From Curvibacter microcysteis (GTDB lineage: Bacteria; Pseudomonadota; Gammaproteobacteria; Burkholderiales; Burkholderiaceae_C): a DNA stretch of 64,000 nucleotides. Under the pieces are notes generated by a model. It was not told the origin of the DNA and did not search any database. It worked only from the letters and a program-made list of their open reading frames with translations. Of the stretch, positions 9,456 to 18,445 are shown one piece after another. The first letter of the stretch is position 1, and every line of letters begins with the position of its first letter. The stretch lies in contig NZ_JAQSIO010000001.1 of the NCBI RefSeq assembly GCF_028649455.1, positions 682,001-746,000 on the forward strand, given 5' to 3'. The position numbers and the translations under genes are program-made.

Positions 9456-9797
9456 TTGTGCACAATTTTTCTGGTGCGGTGCACCACGGTCCCAGCGCCA
9501 GACGCAAACACCGAGAGAACTCTAAGTCATTGATTTATATGACTATTTGTTTTTGCCGATTTTCCAGGCAATCTAAGAAAAGCCTTGTGGGACAAGGCTT
9601 GCGCGCGGCTCAGGGGCAGATGTCAACAAAGTTATCCACAGCTTTTGTGAATTTCCGTAAATCCCCCTCAAAATCAAGGACTTAGCGTCGGCGTGGCGCC
9701 CATCGGTCACCTCTCTAGCCCGCTGGGTCAGCGTGTCAGCACCCGACGAACGCGAGGCACCGGTTCGCCGTCCAAAGTGGCGCCCGGGCCGCCTCAG
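9456..9797 (+). repeat. Repeat unit 1 of a three-copy, ~352-bp DnaA-box repeat array
   Basis: The first and most diverged unit. It opens with the self-complementary TTGTGCACAA (9456-9465), one mismatch from a DnaA box. The AT-rich motif TAAGTCATTGATTTATATGA is at 9523-9542. A perfect 9-bp inverted repeat with a 3-base loop lies at 9580-9600 (arms AAGCCTTGT and ACAAGGCTT). The perfect DnaA box TTATCCACA is at 9632-9640, followed by GTGAATTTCC (9647-9656) and AATCAAG (9672). No convincing gene is seen here. Confidence 0.8.
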
Positions 9798-10149
9798 TTA
9801 TGCACAGAAGCACGCCCCTAGGTTTTCCAAACACCTGCAGCGGTTTTTTCACAGGGAAGGTTTTGAAGCACCGCTAAGTTGTTGATTTATATAGAAATCA
9901 AACACTGCCCAATAAATAAGCAATCTGTCAGAGGCCAAGGGAGACAAGGATTTGGCCTGCAACCCGCCTGGCTATCCCCAAAGTTATCCACAGAAACCCG
10001 GGATGGTGTGAATTTCCCAGTGGAATCAAGCACTTGGCACACATTGCCACCAAGCCACCTGAAGCGGACAAGTCTGTGGACAGCTTGTGCAAGGGGCGGG
10101 ACAAGTCCAAGTCCAATTTGGTGCATGGGCGAATTCGCGGCGCGCTTAC
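9798..10149 (+). repeat. Repeat unit 2 of the DnaA-box repeat array
   Basis: The elements are in the same order and spacing as in unit 1: TTATGCACA (9798-9806), TAAGTTGTTGATTTATATAG (9875-9894), an inverted repeat with GGCCAA and TTGGCC arms (9933-9957), TTATCCACA (9984-9992), GTGAATTTCC (10008-10017) and AATCAAG near 10024. Corresponding elements lie 342-361 bp from those of unit 1, mostly 352. Confidence 0.85.
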
Positions 10150-10360
10150 TTATGCACAAAATTCGCTGGCCTGGTTGAAGGTGGCGGAACCGACAAAAAC
10201 GCGAGCCAAAGTGCTACTGAATCCCGATAAGTTGTTGATTCATATAGACTTAAGTTGGATGATCAATTTTTAAGCAAATCAGCCAAGCCCTTGTCACACA
10301 AGGCTTTTGTCTGTGTCGAGACACTCTATCAACAAAGTTATCCACAGAAATGCTGAACAC
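10150..10360 (+). repeat. Repeat unit 3 (partial) of the DnaA-box repeat array
   Basis: The third copy carries TTATGCACA (10150-10158), TAAGTTGTTGATTCATATAG (10228-10247), an imperfect hairpin AAGCCCTTGT/ACAAGGCTT (10285-10305) and TTATCCACA (10338-10346), followed by CACTTGGC as in unit 2. The unit stops about 100 bp before the priA start, so it lacks the GC-rich tail of the other two. Confidence 0.85.
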
Positions 10361-10461
10361 TTGGCGCCAAGCTGCCAAATCCAGCACTCAGCGCGCATCC
10401 CCTGAACAGATCCCCTCCCCGTGGCGGGCACAAGCGCGCCGCTGACGCACAATGCCAGCCC

Positions 10462-12567
10462 ATGCATCACCGGCTTGCCGTCGTGGTCCAGACGCCCGCG
10501 CACAGCGGCCTGTCTGGCCCCCTCACCTACCAAAGCCCCGAGGCCCTGCCCCCGGGCACCTTGGTGCGGGTGCCCCTGGGCAAACGTGAAACCCTGGGCG
10601 TGGTGTGGCCGGTGGCCGAGCAGGACCTGGACACCGAGGGCGTGACCGAGCGCCCAGTCGCCGGTGTGCTGGCCGGCTTGCCCCCGCTGGGGCCCGCCTG
10701 GATGCGCCTGGTGAGCTTTGCGTCGCGTTACTACCAGCGCTCGCTCGGCGAGGTAGCGCTGGCCTCGCTGCCGCCCCAGTTGCGCGAATTGGGACCGGAG
10801 CAACTGGCGCGGCGCCTGAAGCGCCCCCAGGCGGCCGCCCCCGACCCCGCCACACCAACGCCAGCGGGCCTGGCGCTGACCGCCGAACAGGCCGAGGTCT
10901 GCGCACAGCTTGAACAGCACCCAGGCCCGTTTTTGCTGTTTGGCGCCACGGGCAGCGGCAAGACCGAGGTCTACCTGCACGCCGTGCAGGCCCTGCTGGA
11001 GCGCGACCCGAGCGCACAGGCCCTGATCATGGTGCCCGAGATCAACCTCACCCCCCAGTTGGAAGAGCGCTTTCAGGCCCGCTTTGCGCCGCGCTGGGGC
11101 GTCCAGGCCGTGGTGTCGATGCACAGTGGCATGACCCCGGCCCAGCGCCTGAAGAGCTGGCTGGCCGCCCACAGCGGCCAGGCGCGCATGGTGCTGGGCA
11201 CCCGCATGTCGATCTTTGCGTCCATGCCCGGCTTGCAACTGATCATCGTGGACGAGGAACACGACCCCAGCTACAAGCAACAAGAAGGGGCGCGCTACTC
11301 GGCGCGCGACCTGGCCGTGTACCGGGGCCAGCAAGAAGGGGCCAAGGTGCTGCTGGGCTCCGCCACGCCCTCGCTGGAGAGTTGGCACCACAGCCGGCCC
11401 AGCGCCGAGGGCGGGCGGTACCAGCGCCTGCTCATGCCCACCCGGGTGGGGGCGGCCGCCGACGCCGGCCTGCCCCGGGTGCGCCGCGTGGACATGAACC
11501 GGCAAAGCAAGGGCACGGTGTTCTCGCCCCAGTTGGTGAGCGCCATGCAAGAGCGCGTGGCGCGCGGCGAGCAGGTGATGGTCTTTTTGAACCGGCGCGG
11601 CTACGCCCCGGTGCTGCACTGCAATGACTGCGGCTGGAAAAGCGAGTGCCCGCATTGCAGCGCCTTCCGCGTCTTCCACCGCATTGACCGCACCCTGCGC
11701 TGCCACCACTGCGGCTTCACCCAGGCGGTGCCGCGCGCCTGCCCGGACTGCGGCAACCTGGACATCGCGCCGCTGGGCCGGGGCACGGAGCGCTTGGAGG
11801 AGCAACTGGCCGAGCTGATGAGCGAGACCTTGCGCCCCGACGGCCAGCCCGCGCGCATCGCCCGCATCGACGCCGACAGCACCCGGGCCAAGGGCGCCCT
11901 GGAGAGCCAGTTGGCCCAAGTCCACGGGGGCGAGGTCGACGTGCTGGTCGGCACCCAGATGATCGCCAAGGGACACGACTTCCGCCGGGTCACCCTGGTG
12001 GCGGCCATCAACCCGGACGGCGCGCTGTTCTCCAGCGACTTCCGTGCGCCCGAACGCCTGTTTGCCCTGCTCATGCAGGCGGCCGGCCGGGCCGGGCGCG
12101 ACGCGGCCTTTGTCAGTGCGCAAAAAAGCGAAGGCGAGATGTGGGTGCAGACCTTCTACCCCACGCACCCGCTGTTCGAGGCGCTCAAGACCCACGACTA
12201 CCCGGCCTTTGCTCAGGCCCAGCTCGAAGAGCGCGAGCAGGCCGGCATGCCGCCGTTTTCCTTCCAGGCCCTGGTGCGTGCGGAAGCGCGCACCCAGGCG
12301 GTGGCGCAAGGTTTTCTGAACAGCGCCAGCGCGGCCGGCGCCGAGCTGGAGGGGGCCAGCCAGGTGTTTCGCTTCTCGGCCGTGCCCATGACGATTCAGC
12401 GCGTGGCCAACATCGAGCGCGCCCAGATGCTGATCGAATCGCCCTCGCGGGCCGCCCTGCAACGCTTTCTGGCGCAGTGGCAAGCCGTGCTGCACGCCAC
12501 CCGCGCCGCGCCCGAGCACAAAGGCCTGATCCGCTGGGCGGTGGATGTGGATCCGCTGCTCATTTGA
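10462..12567 (+). CDS. priA: Primosomal protein N' (replication restart helicase PriA)
   Basis: A 701-residue superfamily-2 DNA helicase that recognises stalled forks and reloads the replisome. The N-terminal 3'-end-binding domain is followed by the helicase core with Walker A GATGSGKT (161-168) and a DEEH box (264-267). Cysteine pairs for two zinc ions begin at C387 (CNDCGW..CPHC, CHHCGF..CPDCG), and later helicase motifs include GTQMIAKGHDF. The length is normal. The ATG at 10462 begins MHHRLAVVVQ, where family similarity starts. Its upstream region is the DnaA-box repeat array, so its transcription may respond to DnaA; this is an inference. Confidence 0.97.
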   Translation: MHHRLAVVVQTPAHSGLSGPLTYQSPEALPPGTLVRVPLGKRETLGVVWPVAEQDLDTEGVTERPVAGVLAGLPPLGPAWMRLVSFASRYYQRSLGEVALASLPPQLRELGPEQLARRLKRPQAAAPDPATPTPAGLALTAEQAEVCAQLEQHPGPFLLFGATGSGKTEVYLHAVQALLERDPSAQALIMVPEINLTPQLEERFQARFAPRWGVQAVVSMHSGMTPAQRLKSWLAAHSGQARMVLGTRMSIFASMPGLQLIIVDEEHDPSYKQQEGARYSARDLAVYRGQQEGAKVLLGSATPSLESWHHSRPSAEGGRYQRLLMPTRVGAAADAGLPRVRRVDMNRQSKGTVFSPQLVSAMQERVARGEQVMVFLNRRGYAPVLHCNDCGWKSECPHCSAFRVFHRIDRTLRCHHCGFTQAVPRACPDCGNLDIAPLGRGTERLEEQLAELMSETLRPDGQPARIARIDADSTRAKGALESQLAQVHGGEVDVLVGTQMIAKGHDFRRVTLVAAINPDGALFSSDFRAPERLFALLMQAAGRAGRDAAFVSAQKSEGEMWVQTFYPTHPLFEALKTHDYPAFAQAQLEEREQAGMPPFSFQALVRAEARTQAVAQGFLNSASAAGAELEGASQVFRFSAVPMTIQRVANIERAQMLIESPSRAALQRFLAQWQAVLHATRAAPEHKGLIRWAVDVDPLLI

Positions 12568-12748
12568 GCCACCGAAACCCGGATCGGCGCCACTCGATAC
12601 CCCAGAGAAGTTACAGGCATTTCAAATCGAAAAAGCCTGATCTGCCAGTCCCTGCAGGCGATGACACTGCGCAGGCGACGCGGGCCTTCGGCGAAGGCGC
12701 TTCGGGCTTGACGCGGCGCACACAAGAAGATTCTCGGGAGCACTCCAA

Positions 12749-13501
12749 ATGAAATTCACTGCTTGGCTGGGCACGGCCCTGGCCGTCACCCTGACCCTCC
12801 ACACCGGCCTGTCCGAGGCCTTTGACCTCGGCAGCGCCATCGATGCCGCCAGCAAAGGCGTCAAAGCCGCCACGCTGAGCGACGCCGAAGTCGCCGATGT
12901 GGCCCGACAGGTCAGCGCCAGCGAGGACAAACGCAACAAGGTCGCTCCAGCGGGCTCGCCCTATGCCGTGCGCCTGGGCAAAGTGGTGGCCGGACTGCAG
13001 AACGAGGATGGGCTGAAACTCAACTTCAAGGTCTACCTCACCCCGGATGTGAACGCCTTCGCGATGGCCGATGGCACAGTGCGCGTCTACAGCGGCCTGA
13101 TGGACAAGATGAGTGACGACGAATTGCGCTTTGTCATTGGGCACGAGATCGCGCATGTGAAACTGGGCCACAGCAAGAAGGCTTTGCAGACCGCCTACGC
13201 CACCTCCGCTGCCCGCGACGCGATGGCCGCCTCCGGCAACACGGCCGCCGTGGTGATCAGCCAATCGGCTTTGGGCGGTTTGGCCGAAAAGCTGATCCAC
13301 GCCCAGTTCTCACAAAGCCAGGAGAGCGACGCGGACGCCTACTCGGTGCGCTTCATGCAGAAACACAATTACAACCTCACTGCGGCCGCCAGCGCGCTGC
13401 GCAAGCTGCAGGACTTGGGCGGCGGTGAGAACAGCATGTTCTCCAGCCACCCGGCCCCCGGCGACCGCGCCAGCAAAGTGGAAACCCAATTGAAGGGTTG
13501 A
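12749..13501 (+). CDS. Secreted M48-family zinc metalloprotease
   Basis: A 250-residue protein with an N-terminal signal peptide (ends around GLSEA) and no lipobox. The peptidase domain has the zinc site HEIAH (132-136) and a third ligand in ESDADAY (E192). The size and motifs match the periplasmic YggG/LoiP and YcaL group of M48 proteases, which act on misfolded envelope proteins under stress. It is preceded by a 181-bp gap after priA and a good ribosome-binding context (CGGGAG). It converges on the AEC transporter gene, with stops only 2 bp apart. Confidence 0.88.
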   Translation: MKFTAWLGTALAVTLTLHTGLSEAFDLGSAIDAASKGVKAATLSDAEVADVARQVSASEDKRNKVAPAGSPYAVRLGKVVAGLQNEDGLKLNFKVYLTPDVNAFAMADGTVRVYSGLMDKMSDDELRFVIGHEIAHVKLGHSKKALQTAYATSAARDAMAASGNTAAVVISQSALGGLAEKLIHAQFSQSQESDADAYSVRFMQKHNYNLTAAASALRKLQDLGGGENSMFSSHPAPGDRASKVETQLKG

Positions 13502-13503
13502 GC

Positions 13504-14481
13504 TCAGGTCAGCAGCGCGACAGCGGCTGAAAAACTGACAAAGGCCGCGGCCGTGGAGATCAAGATGATGCGCGCCACGCGGCCGGTGTCGGCGTCAAAA
13601 CGCTCGGCCAGCATGGACACATTGCTGGCACTGGGCAGGGCCGCCACCAGCACCACCACGGTCAGCGCAAACGGATCCAGCGGCCAGCCGGCGGCCATGG
13701 CCAGGCGCCCCACACCCCACACGAGCAGTGGGTGCAGCACCAGTTTGTAGAGCGCAATCCGGGGCACATCACCCCAGCCGCGCACGGGCAGGGCATGGCG
13801 CGAGGACAGCATCTGTGACCGCGCCAACACCGCGCCAATGGTGAACAAGGCCACGGGGGAGGCCGCATCGGCCAGCAAGGACACGGTTTTCTGCACCGGT
13901 GCGGGCAGGCTGAAACTGGCTGCCGAGGCCGCGCCACCCAGCAAAATCGACCAGGGCATGGGGTTGGCCACCATGCCTTTGAAGGCGTTGCGCAAGGCCT
14001 GGCCTGCGCCGTGCTTGTCGGCTCCGTCCAGGCGGGACAAGGCGATGCACAGCGAGGAGGTGATCACCAGGTCCACCGTGATCGTCACGATGGCCGGCCC
14101 CGCCGCCGCCGCGCCCAACAAGGCCACCAGCAAGGGCACGCCCATGAAGCCGGTGTTCGGGAAAGCCGCCACCAGCGCGCCAAAGGCGGCGTCGTTCCAG
14201 CCCACCGGACCGCCCCTGTGACGGTTTCGGGTGCTGAGCACCGTCCACGCCAACATCAACAAAGCGCACAGCAGGTAGACGAAAAACAGGCTCGCATCGA
14301 GCAACTGCGCCAGCGGCGTGCTGGCGCCAAAGCGGTACAGCATGCAAGGCAGGGCGAAGAACAGCACGAAGGTGTTGAGGCCGGGTATGGCCTCCAGCGG
14401 CAGCATGCGCCGCCGCGCGGCGAGGTAGCCGCACAGGACCAAGGCAAAAAAGGGGAAGGTGACCAGCAGGATCGACAGCAC
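13504..14481 (-). CDS. AEC-family (auxin efflux carrier-like) transporter
   Basis: A 325-residue integral membrane protein with about ten hydrophobic helices, of the bile/auxin carrier superfamily. Conserved landmarks include LNTFVLFFALPCMLYRF near the N-terminus and AAFPNTGFMGVPLLVALLG in the middle. Bacterial members export or import small organic acids such as malate or malonate; the substrate here is unknown. Translation would start at a GTG (14481). It stands alone, convergent with the protease gene. Confidence 0.88.
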   Translation of the reverse strand: MLSILLVTFPFFALVLCGYLAARRRMLPLEAIPGLNTFVLFFALPCMLYRFGASTPLAQLLDASLFFVYLLCALLMLAWTVLSTRNRHRGGPVGWNDAAFGALVAAFPNTGFMGVPLLVALLGAAAAGPAIVTITVDLVITSSLCIALSRLDGADKHGAGQALRNAFKGMVANPMPWSILLGGAASAASFSLPAPVQKTVSLLADAASPVALFTIGAVLARSQMLSSRHALPVRGWGDVPRIALYKLVLHPLLVWGVGRLAMAAGWPLDPFALTVVVLVAALPSASNVSMLAERFDADTGRVARIILISTAAAFVSFSAAVALLT

Positions 14482-14634
14482 GCGGGGACGCTTTCAGCCG
14501 GAAGCCCGGCGCCGGGGTGAACAGGGCAGGTGAAGCCGCTATTCTGCCGCCGGTGGCGCGGAGCTGCTGGCGCCGCAGGCCCGGTACGCCGGGCCCAGGC
14601 GACGCGGGCAGGACGGCCTCCTGCCCGGGGCGCG

Positions 14635-15606
14635 TCAGCGTGTGGTCGCAGAAGTGGCGCTCGGGGAAAGCAAACTGGGCGGCAAGGCCGGGGTGTCACT
14701 GCCTCCCGAGGCGGCGCCGGTGCCTGCGCCCGTGCCCAGCGCTGCCGCTTCGGCGGCACAGTCGCGGGTGCTGGCCGTCACGGTTTGGCGCAGCACGGCC
14801 ACCTCCTGCTGGGCCAAGGCCATTTGCGCGCGGAACACCGCATCGCTGTGCAAACGCGCCACGACGCCGGCGGCGACCAAACGCCCGTTGTCCACATCGC
14901 TTTGCCAGTGGGCACCACAGACCACCCGGCTTTGACCAAAGGCCAGCCCGCGCTGCAACAGGGCGTTGGTGCGCTCAGGCGAGACCTCGGACAAGAGCAG
15001 CGCCCAGGTCCAGCCAATCGCCGTGTGGCCCGAGGGGTAAGAGCCGTCCTTGGCCAAGGCTGCATCGCTGGAGGGCAGGCAGGTGCTGGTCTTGTTGACG
15101 ACAAAGGGGCGCACGCGGTTGTAGTAGTTCTTGGCCTTGTAGGTGGCCAGGCCCGCATCGGCAAAGGTGCGACGCAGCAAGGCATTCAGATGGGGGCTTC
15201 GATCGGCCTGGATGTCCATGCCCAAAGCGCAGGCGAACTGGTTGGGCGCATGGGGAAAACTCAAGTCGGCGTCTTGTTTCGCCACCTCGCCCCGTGCACC
15301 CTTCTCTGCGGCGCGCGTGCTCTCAAAGGCGTATTGGTCGGCCAAGTAGGGTGGCAAGCCAGTCACGGGTGGTGGGGGCAGCAAGGCCAGGCTGTCAGGC
15401 CAGGCCGAAGGGGCCAGATAACCCCGCCACACCCCTGAGCCTGCGGGGTAGTCGCCGATCTGGCTTGACGTGGTCGGCGGCGGGGAGCCATCGGCGCTGG
15501 CGGCGCCCGAGTCAGAGCAAGCCCCCAGGCTGAGCAGCATGCACAAGGTGGTGCCGGTAGCCAAGAGCCAGTGGCTGGCTTGGCCAAGGTGAGAAGGAAA
15601 ACGCAT
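14635..15606 (-). CDS. Class A non-specific acid phosphatase-like lipoprotein (PAP2 superfamily)
   Basis: A 323-residue envelope phosphatase. The three-part phosphatase signature is complete: KAKNYYNRVRP, then YPSGHTAIGW, then GQSRVVCGAHWQSDVDNGR with the catalytic His. It resembles PhoN/PhoC class A enzymes that release phosphate from varied organic esters in the periplasm. The N-terminus looks like a lipoprotein signal with lipobox LGAC, which is unusual for soluble PhoN. The start at 15606 places that signal at the N-terminus; longer in-frame starts up to 15810 would bury it. The C-terminal 45 residues are Ala/Gly/Ser-rich. Confidence 0.82.
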   Translation of the reverse strand: MRFPSHLGQASHWLLATGTTLCMLLSLGACSDSGAASADGSPPPTTSSQIGDYPAGSGVWRGYLAPSAWPDSLALLPPPPVTGLPPYLADQYAFESTRAAEKGARGEVAKQDADLSFPHAPNQFACALGMDIQADRSPHLNALLRRTFADAGLATYKAKNYYNRVRPFVVNKTSTCLPSSDAALAKDGSYPSGHTAIGWTWALLLSEVSPERTNALLQRGLAFGQSRVVCGAHWQSDVDNGRLVAAGVVARLHSDAVFRAQMALAQQEVAVLRQTVTASTRDCAAEAAALGTGAGTGAASGGSDTPALPPSLLSPSATSATTR

Positions 15607-15790
15607 GGGCAAAGGTCTCCGTGGAAAGTGGTTCAGGGAACACATGGCCAGGAGCCCCCGGCCATCACGCGTCCGCTCGACAAGCGTTGTCGCAGCGAGC
15701 CCGACAGCGGCAGCCGCTATCATTGCGGGCCGCATTGCCTCCCCGTCCCCCCTCGGCCCACCCACAGGCGCCGCCCATCTCGCCCATCCC

Positions 15791-17854
15791 ATGTCCGCCG
15801 GTCTGAACATCGCCCAACTTGAAGCTGTGAATTACGTGCAAGGCCCTTGCTTGGTGCTGGCCGGCGCGGGCTCGGGCAAGACGCGCGTGATCACGATGAA
15901 GATCGCGCACCTGATCGATTCCGGCCTGGACCCCAAGCGCATCGCGGCCATCACCTTCACGAACAAGGCCGCGGCGGAAATGCGCGAGCGCGCCAAGGGC
16001 CTGATCGGGCGCAAGGCCAAGGACATCGTGATCTGCACCTTCCACGCCCTGGGCGTGCGCCTGATGCGCGAGGATGGCGCGGTGCTGGGCCTCAAGCCCC
16101 AGTTCAGCATCCTGGACGCGGACGACGTGACCGGCATCCTCAAGGACTGTGGCGGCAGCCCCGACATGGCCACCGCCCGCCAGTGGCAATGGACCATCAG
16201 CGCCTGGAAGAACCAGGGCCTGAACGCGTCCCAGGCCATGGCCCAGGCCGAGAACGACCACGAGCGCGTGATCGCCGAGATCATGGCCCGCTACGAAGAG
16301 CGCCTGACGGCCTACCAAAGCGTGGACTTTGACGACCTGATCGGCATGCCGCTGAAGCTGCTGCGCGACCACGCCGAGGTGCGCGAAAAGTGGCAAAAAA
16401 TGCTGGGCCATGTGCTGGTCGACGAGTACCAGGACACCAACGCCACCCAGTACGAAGTGCTCAAGGCCCTGGTGGGCCAGCGCGGCCGCTTCACCGCCGT
16501 GGGCGACGACGACCAGTCCATCTACGGCTGGCGCGGCGCCACGCTGGACAACCTGCGCAAGCTGCCGGTGGACTTCCCGGACCTGAAGGTGATCAAGCTG
16601 GAGCAGAACTACCGCTCCACCTCGGCCATCCTGCGCGCGGCCAACAACGTGATCCAGCCCAACCCCAAGCTGTTCCCGAAGACCCTGTTCTCGGAACTCG
16701 GCGAAGGCGAGCCGGTGCGCGTGGTCGACGCCGACAACGAAGAACACGAGGCCGAGCGCGCCGTGGCCCGCATCCAGAGCCTGCGTGCCACCTCGAAGTG
16801 GAAGGACCTGAAGGACTTCGCCATCCTCTACCGCGCCAACCACCAGGCGCGCATGTTTGAGCAGGCGCTGCGTCGTGCGCAAATCCCGTACAAGGTGTCG
16901 GGCGGCCAGAGCTTTTTTGACCGCGCCGAAATCAAGGACTTGTGTGCCTGGTTCCGGCTGTGGATCAACAACGACGACGACCCCGCCTTCCTGCGCGCCA
17001 TCACCACCCCCAAGCGCGGCATCGGCCACACCACGCTCGGCCAGTTGGGCGTGTACGCGAGCCAGTACAAGCTGAGCCTGTTCGAGTCGCTGTTCAGCGC
17101 CTCGCTGCAAAACGTGTTGCCGGCACGCGCCAGCGGCAGCCTGCAAGAGTTTGGCCGTTATGTGAACGACCTCGAATACCGCGCCCGCCAGACCCTGGGC
17201 GCCGAAGACGCACGCACCTTCTTGCTCGACTTCCTCAAAGAGATTGGCTACGAGCAGCATCTGTACGACAACGAGGACAGCGAAAAAGCCGCCGCCACGC
17301 GCTGGACCAACGTACTGGAGTTCTGCGACTGGATGTCGGGCCGCTGCGGCGGCCAGATCGACGACGCCGCCGGGGTCAGCACCACGCGCGAGGTGAAGAA
17401 CCTGCTTGAAGTCGCCCAGACCATTGCCCTGCTGTCCACCATCAGCGAGCGCGAGCAAGACCAGGACGTGGTCACCTTGTCGACCCTGCACGCCTCCAAA
17501 GGCCTGGAGTGGCCGCATGTGATGCTGGTCGGCGTGAACGAAAACATCCTGCCCTTCAAGATGGACCAGGAGCCCGGCAGCGAGGTCAGCGGCGAGAGCC
17601 TGGCCCTGCGTCTGCAGGAAGAGCGCCGCCTGATGTACGTGGGCATCACCCGCGCCCAACGCACGTTGGCCGTGAGCTGGACCCGGCGGCGCAAGAAAGG
17701 CCGCGAGATGGTGGCCGCCCTGCCCAGCCGCTTCATCGCTGAAATGGCCCTGGACCAGAACACCGTCAAGGAAGACCCACGCGAAAAGCTCAAAGCCTTG
17801 CGCGCTGAGTTTGCCAAGCGCGCGGCCAGCGCTGCCCAGTCCTCCGGGGGCTGA
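15791..17854 (+). CDS. rep: ATP-dependent DNA helicase Rep (UvrD/PcrA superfamily 1)
   Basis: A 687-residue 3'-5' helicase that removes proteins ahead of replication forks. Walker A GAGSGKT is at 25-31. Motif II is DEYQD (211-215), followed by GDDDQSIYGWRGA and later motifs LEQNYRST, VVTLSTLHASKGLEWPHVM and RLMYVGITRAQ. The length fits Rep rather than RecB or UvrD2. The ATG at 15791 gives the family-typical MSAGLNIAQLEAVNY; earlier in-frame codons from 15605 encode unconserved sequence. The choice of Rep over UvrD is based on length and the N-terminal sequence. Confidence 0.92.
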   Translation: MSAGLNIAQLEAVNYVQGPCLVLAGAGSGKTRVITMKIAHLIDSGLDPKRIAAITFTNKAAAEMRERAKGLIGRKAKDIVICTFHALGVRLMREDGAVLGLKPQFSILDADDVTGILKDCGGSPDMATARQWQWTISAWKNQGLNASQAMAQAENDHERVIAEIMARYEERLTAYQSVDFDDLIGMPLKLLRDHAEVREKWQKMLGHVLVDEYQDTNATQYEVLKALVGQRGRFTAVGDDDQSIYGWRGATLDNLRKLPVDFPDLKVIKLEQNYRSTSAILRAANNVIQPNPKLFPKTLFSELGEGEPVRVVDADNEEHEAERAVARIQSLRATSKWKDLKDFAILYRANHQARMFEQALRRAQIPYKVSGGQSFFDRAEIKDLCAWFRLWINNDDDPAFLRAITTPKRGIGHTTLGQLGVYASQYKLSLFESLFSASLQNVLPARASGSLQEFGRYVNDLEYRARQTLGAEDARTFLLDFLKEIGYEQHLYDNEDSEKAAATRWTNVLEFCDWMSGRCGGQIDDAAGVSTTREVKNLLEVAQTIALLSTISEREQDQDVVTLSTLHASKGLEWPHVMLVGVNENILPFKMDQEPGSEVSGESLALRLQEERRLMYVGITRAQRTLAVSWTRRRKKGREMVAALPSRFIAEMALDQNTVKEDPREKLKALRAEFAKRAASAAQSSGG

Positions 17855-17968
17855 GCCCGGCGCGGGCGCTTTCGACTCACGCTAAGCTACGCGCCCCGAG
17901 CCCGCCCAAGCGGTGGGACAGACCGGCCCCAGACCTGTTGCATTGCCCACTGCCCACTGCCCACTGCC

Positions 17969-18445
17969 ATGAATGACACCTTCTTTTCAAGATGCCTGCG
18001 CCGCCTGGGTATGGCGTGCTGGTGGGCCTGCGGCCTGGCGTCGCTGGCCACGTGGGCCGACGCCCCGCCGCCCCCACCGCCGCCCAGCGCCCCCAGCCGC
18101 TGCCCCAGCCTGGAGGATTGGCAGCCCAGCGACCTGTACGGGCTTTGGCGCGCCGAGTTCAGCCCCGGCGCCCCCACGCCCATCACTTTGTTGCTGGAGC
18201 GCCACCCTGAACTGCCCGGCAGCGTGCGCGGCGTGATGCAGAGAGACGGTCAACGCGTCTGGCTGAGCGGTGATGTGGACAATGGCGACTTCACCCTCGA
18301 AGAATCAGACAACGGCCGCAACATCTCAGCCACCTGGCTGGGCACCGTGACAGAGCAGCGCTGCGGCCGGGAAATCAAAGGCACATGGACTTCCGACAAA
18401 ACCCCCTCAACACGCCAGTTCGTGTTGCGCAAACTGGCCGATTGA
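17969..18445 (+). CDS. Conserved hypothetical secreted protein
   Basis: A 158-residue protein with a probable signal peptide (basic start, hydrophobic core, cleavage near TWADA), then a run of Pro residues and a small globular domain. It contains two Cys (in SRCPSL and EQRCGRE) that could form a disulfide in the periplasm. Phrases such as YGLWRAEF, DNGDFTLEES and ISATWLGTV suggest a beta-rich fold. I do not recognise a named family. Its 3' end overlaps the proposed start of the phospholipase gene by 61 bp in another frame, so the two are probably one transcript. Confidence 0.65.
   Translation: MNDTFFSRCLRRLGMACWWACGLASLATWADAPPPPPPPSAPSRCPSLEDWQPSDLYGLWRAEFSPGAPTPITLLLERHPELPGSVRGVMQRDGQRVWLSGDVDNGDFTLEESDNGRNISATWLGTVTEQRCGREIKGTWTSDKTPSTRQFVLRKLAD

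Larger units (their letters stand above)
9327..10461. other. Gene-free hemE-priA intergenic region: candidate replication origin or DnaA-binding locus
   Basis: 1,135 bp without a credible gene, clearly richer in A and T than its surroundings. It holds five perfect matches to the DnaA box consensus TTATNCACA (9632, 9798, 9984, 10150, 10338) plus one near-match (9456). All are on the + strand, arranged as pairs inside three direct repeats. AT-rich motifs between the boxes could serve as unwinding elements. Neither dnaA, dnaN, gyrB, rpmH nor parAB is in the window. Alpha-proteobacterial origins are known to lie next to hemE, but betaproteobacterial origins are usually near dnaA. Origin, DnaA-titration site, or DnaA control of priA are all possible. 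Confidence 0.55.

Noticed and set aside
9458-10273. Small reading frames inside the hemE-priA spacer (for example 9458-9685, 9879-10178, 10034-10273)
   Set aside because: They begin in or run through the repeated elements, lack ribosome-binding sites and share no protein-level similarity between repeat units.
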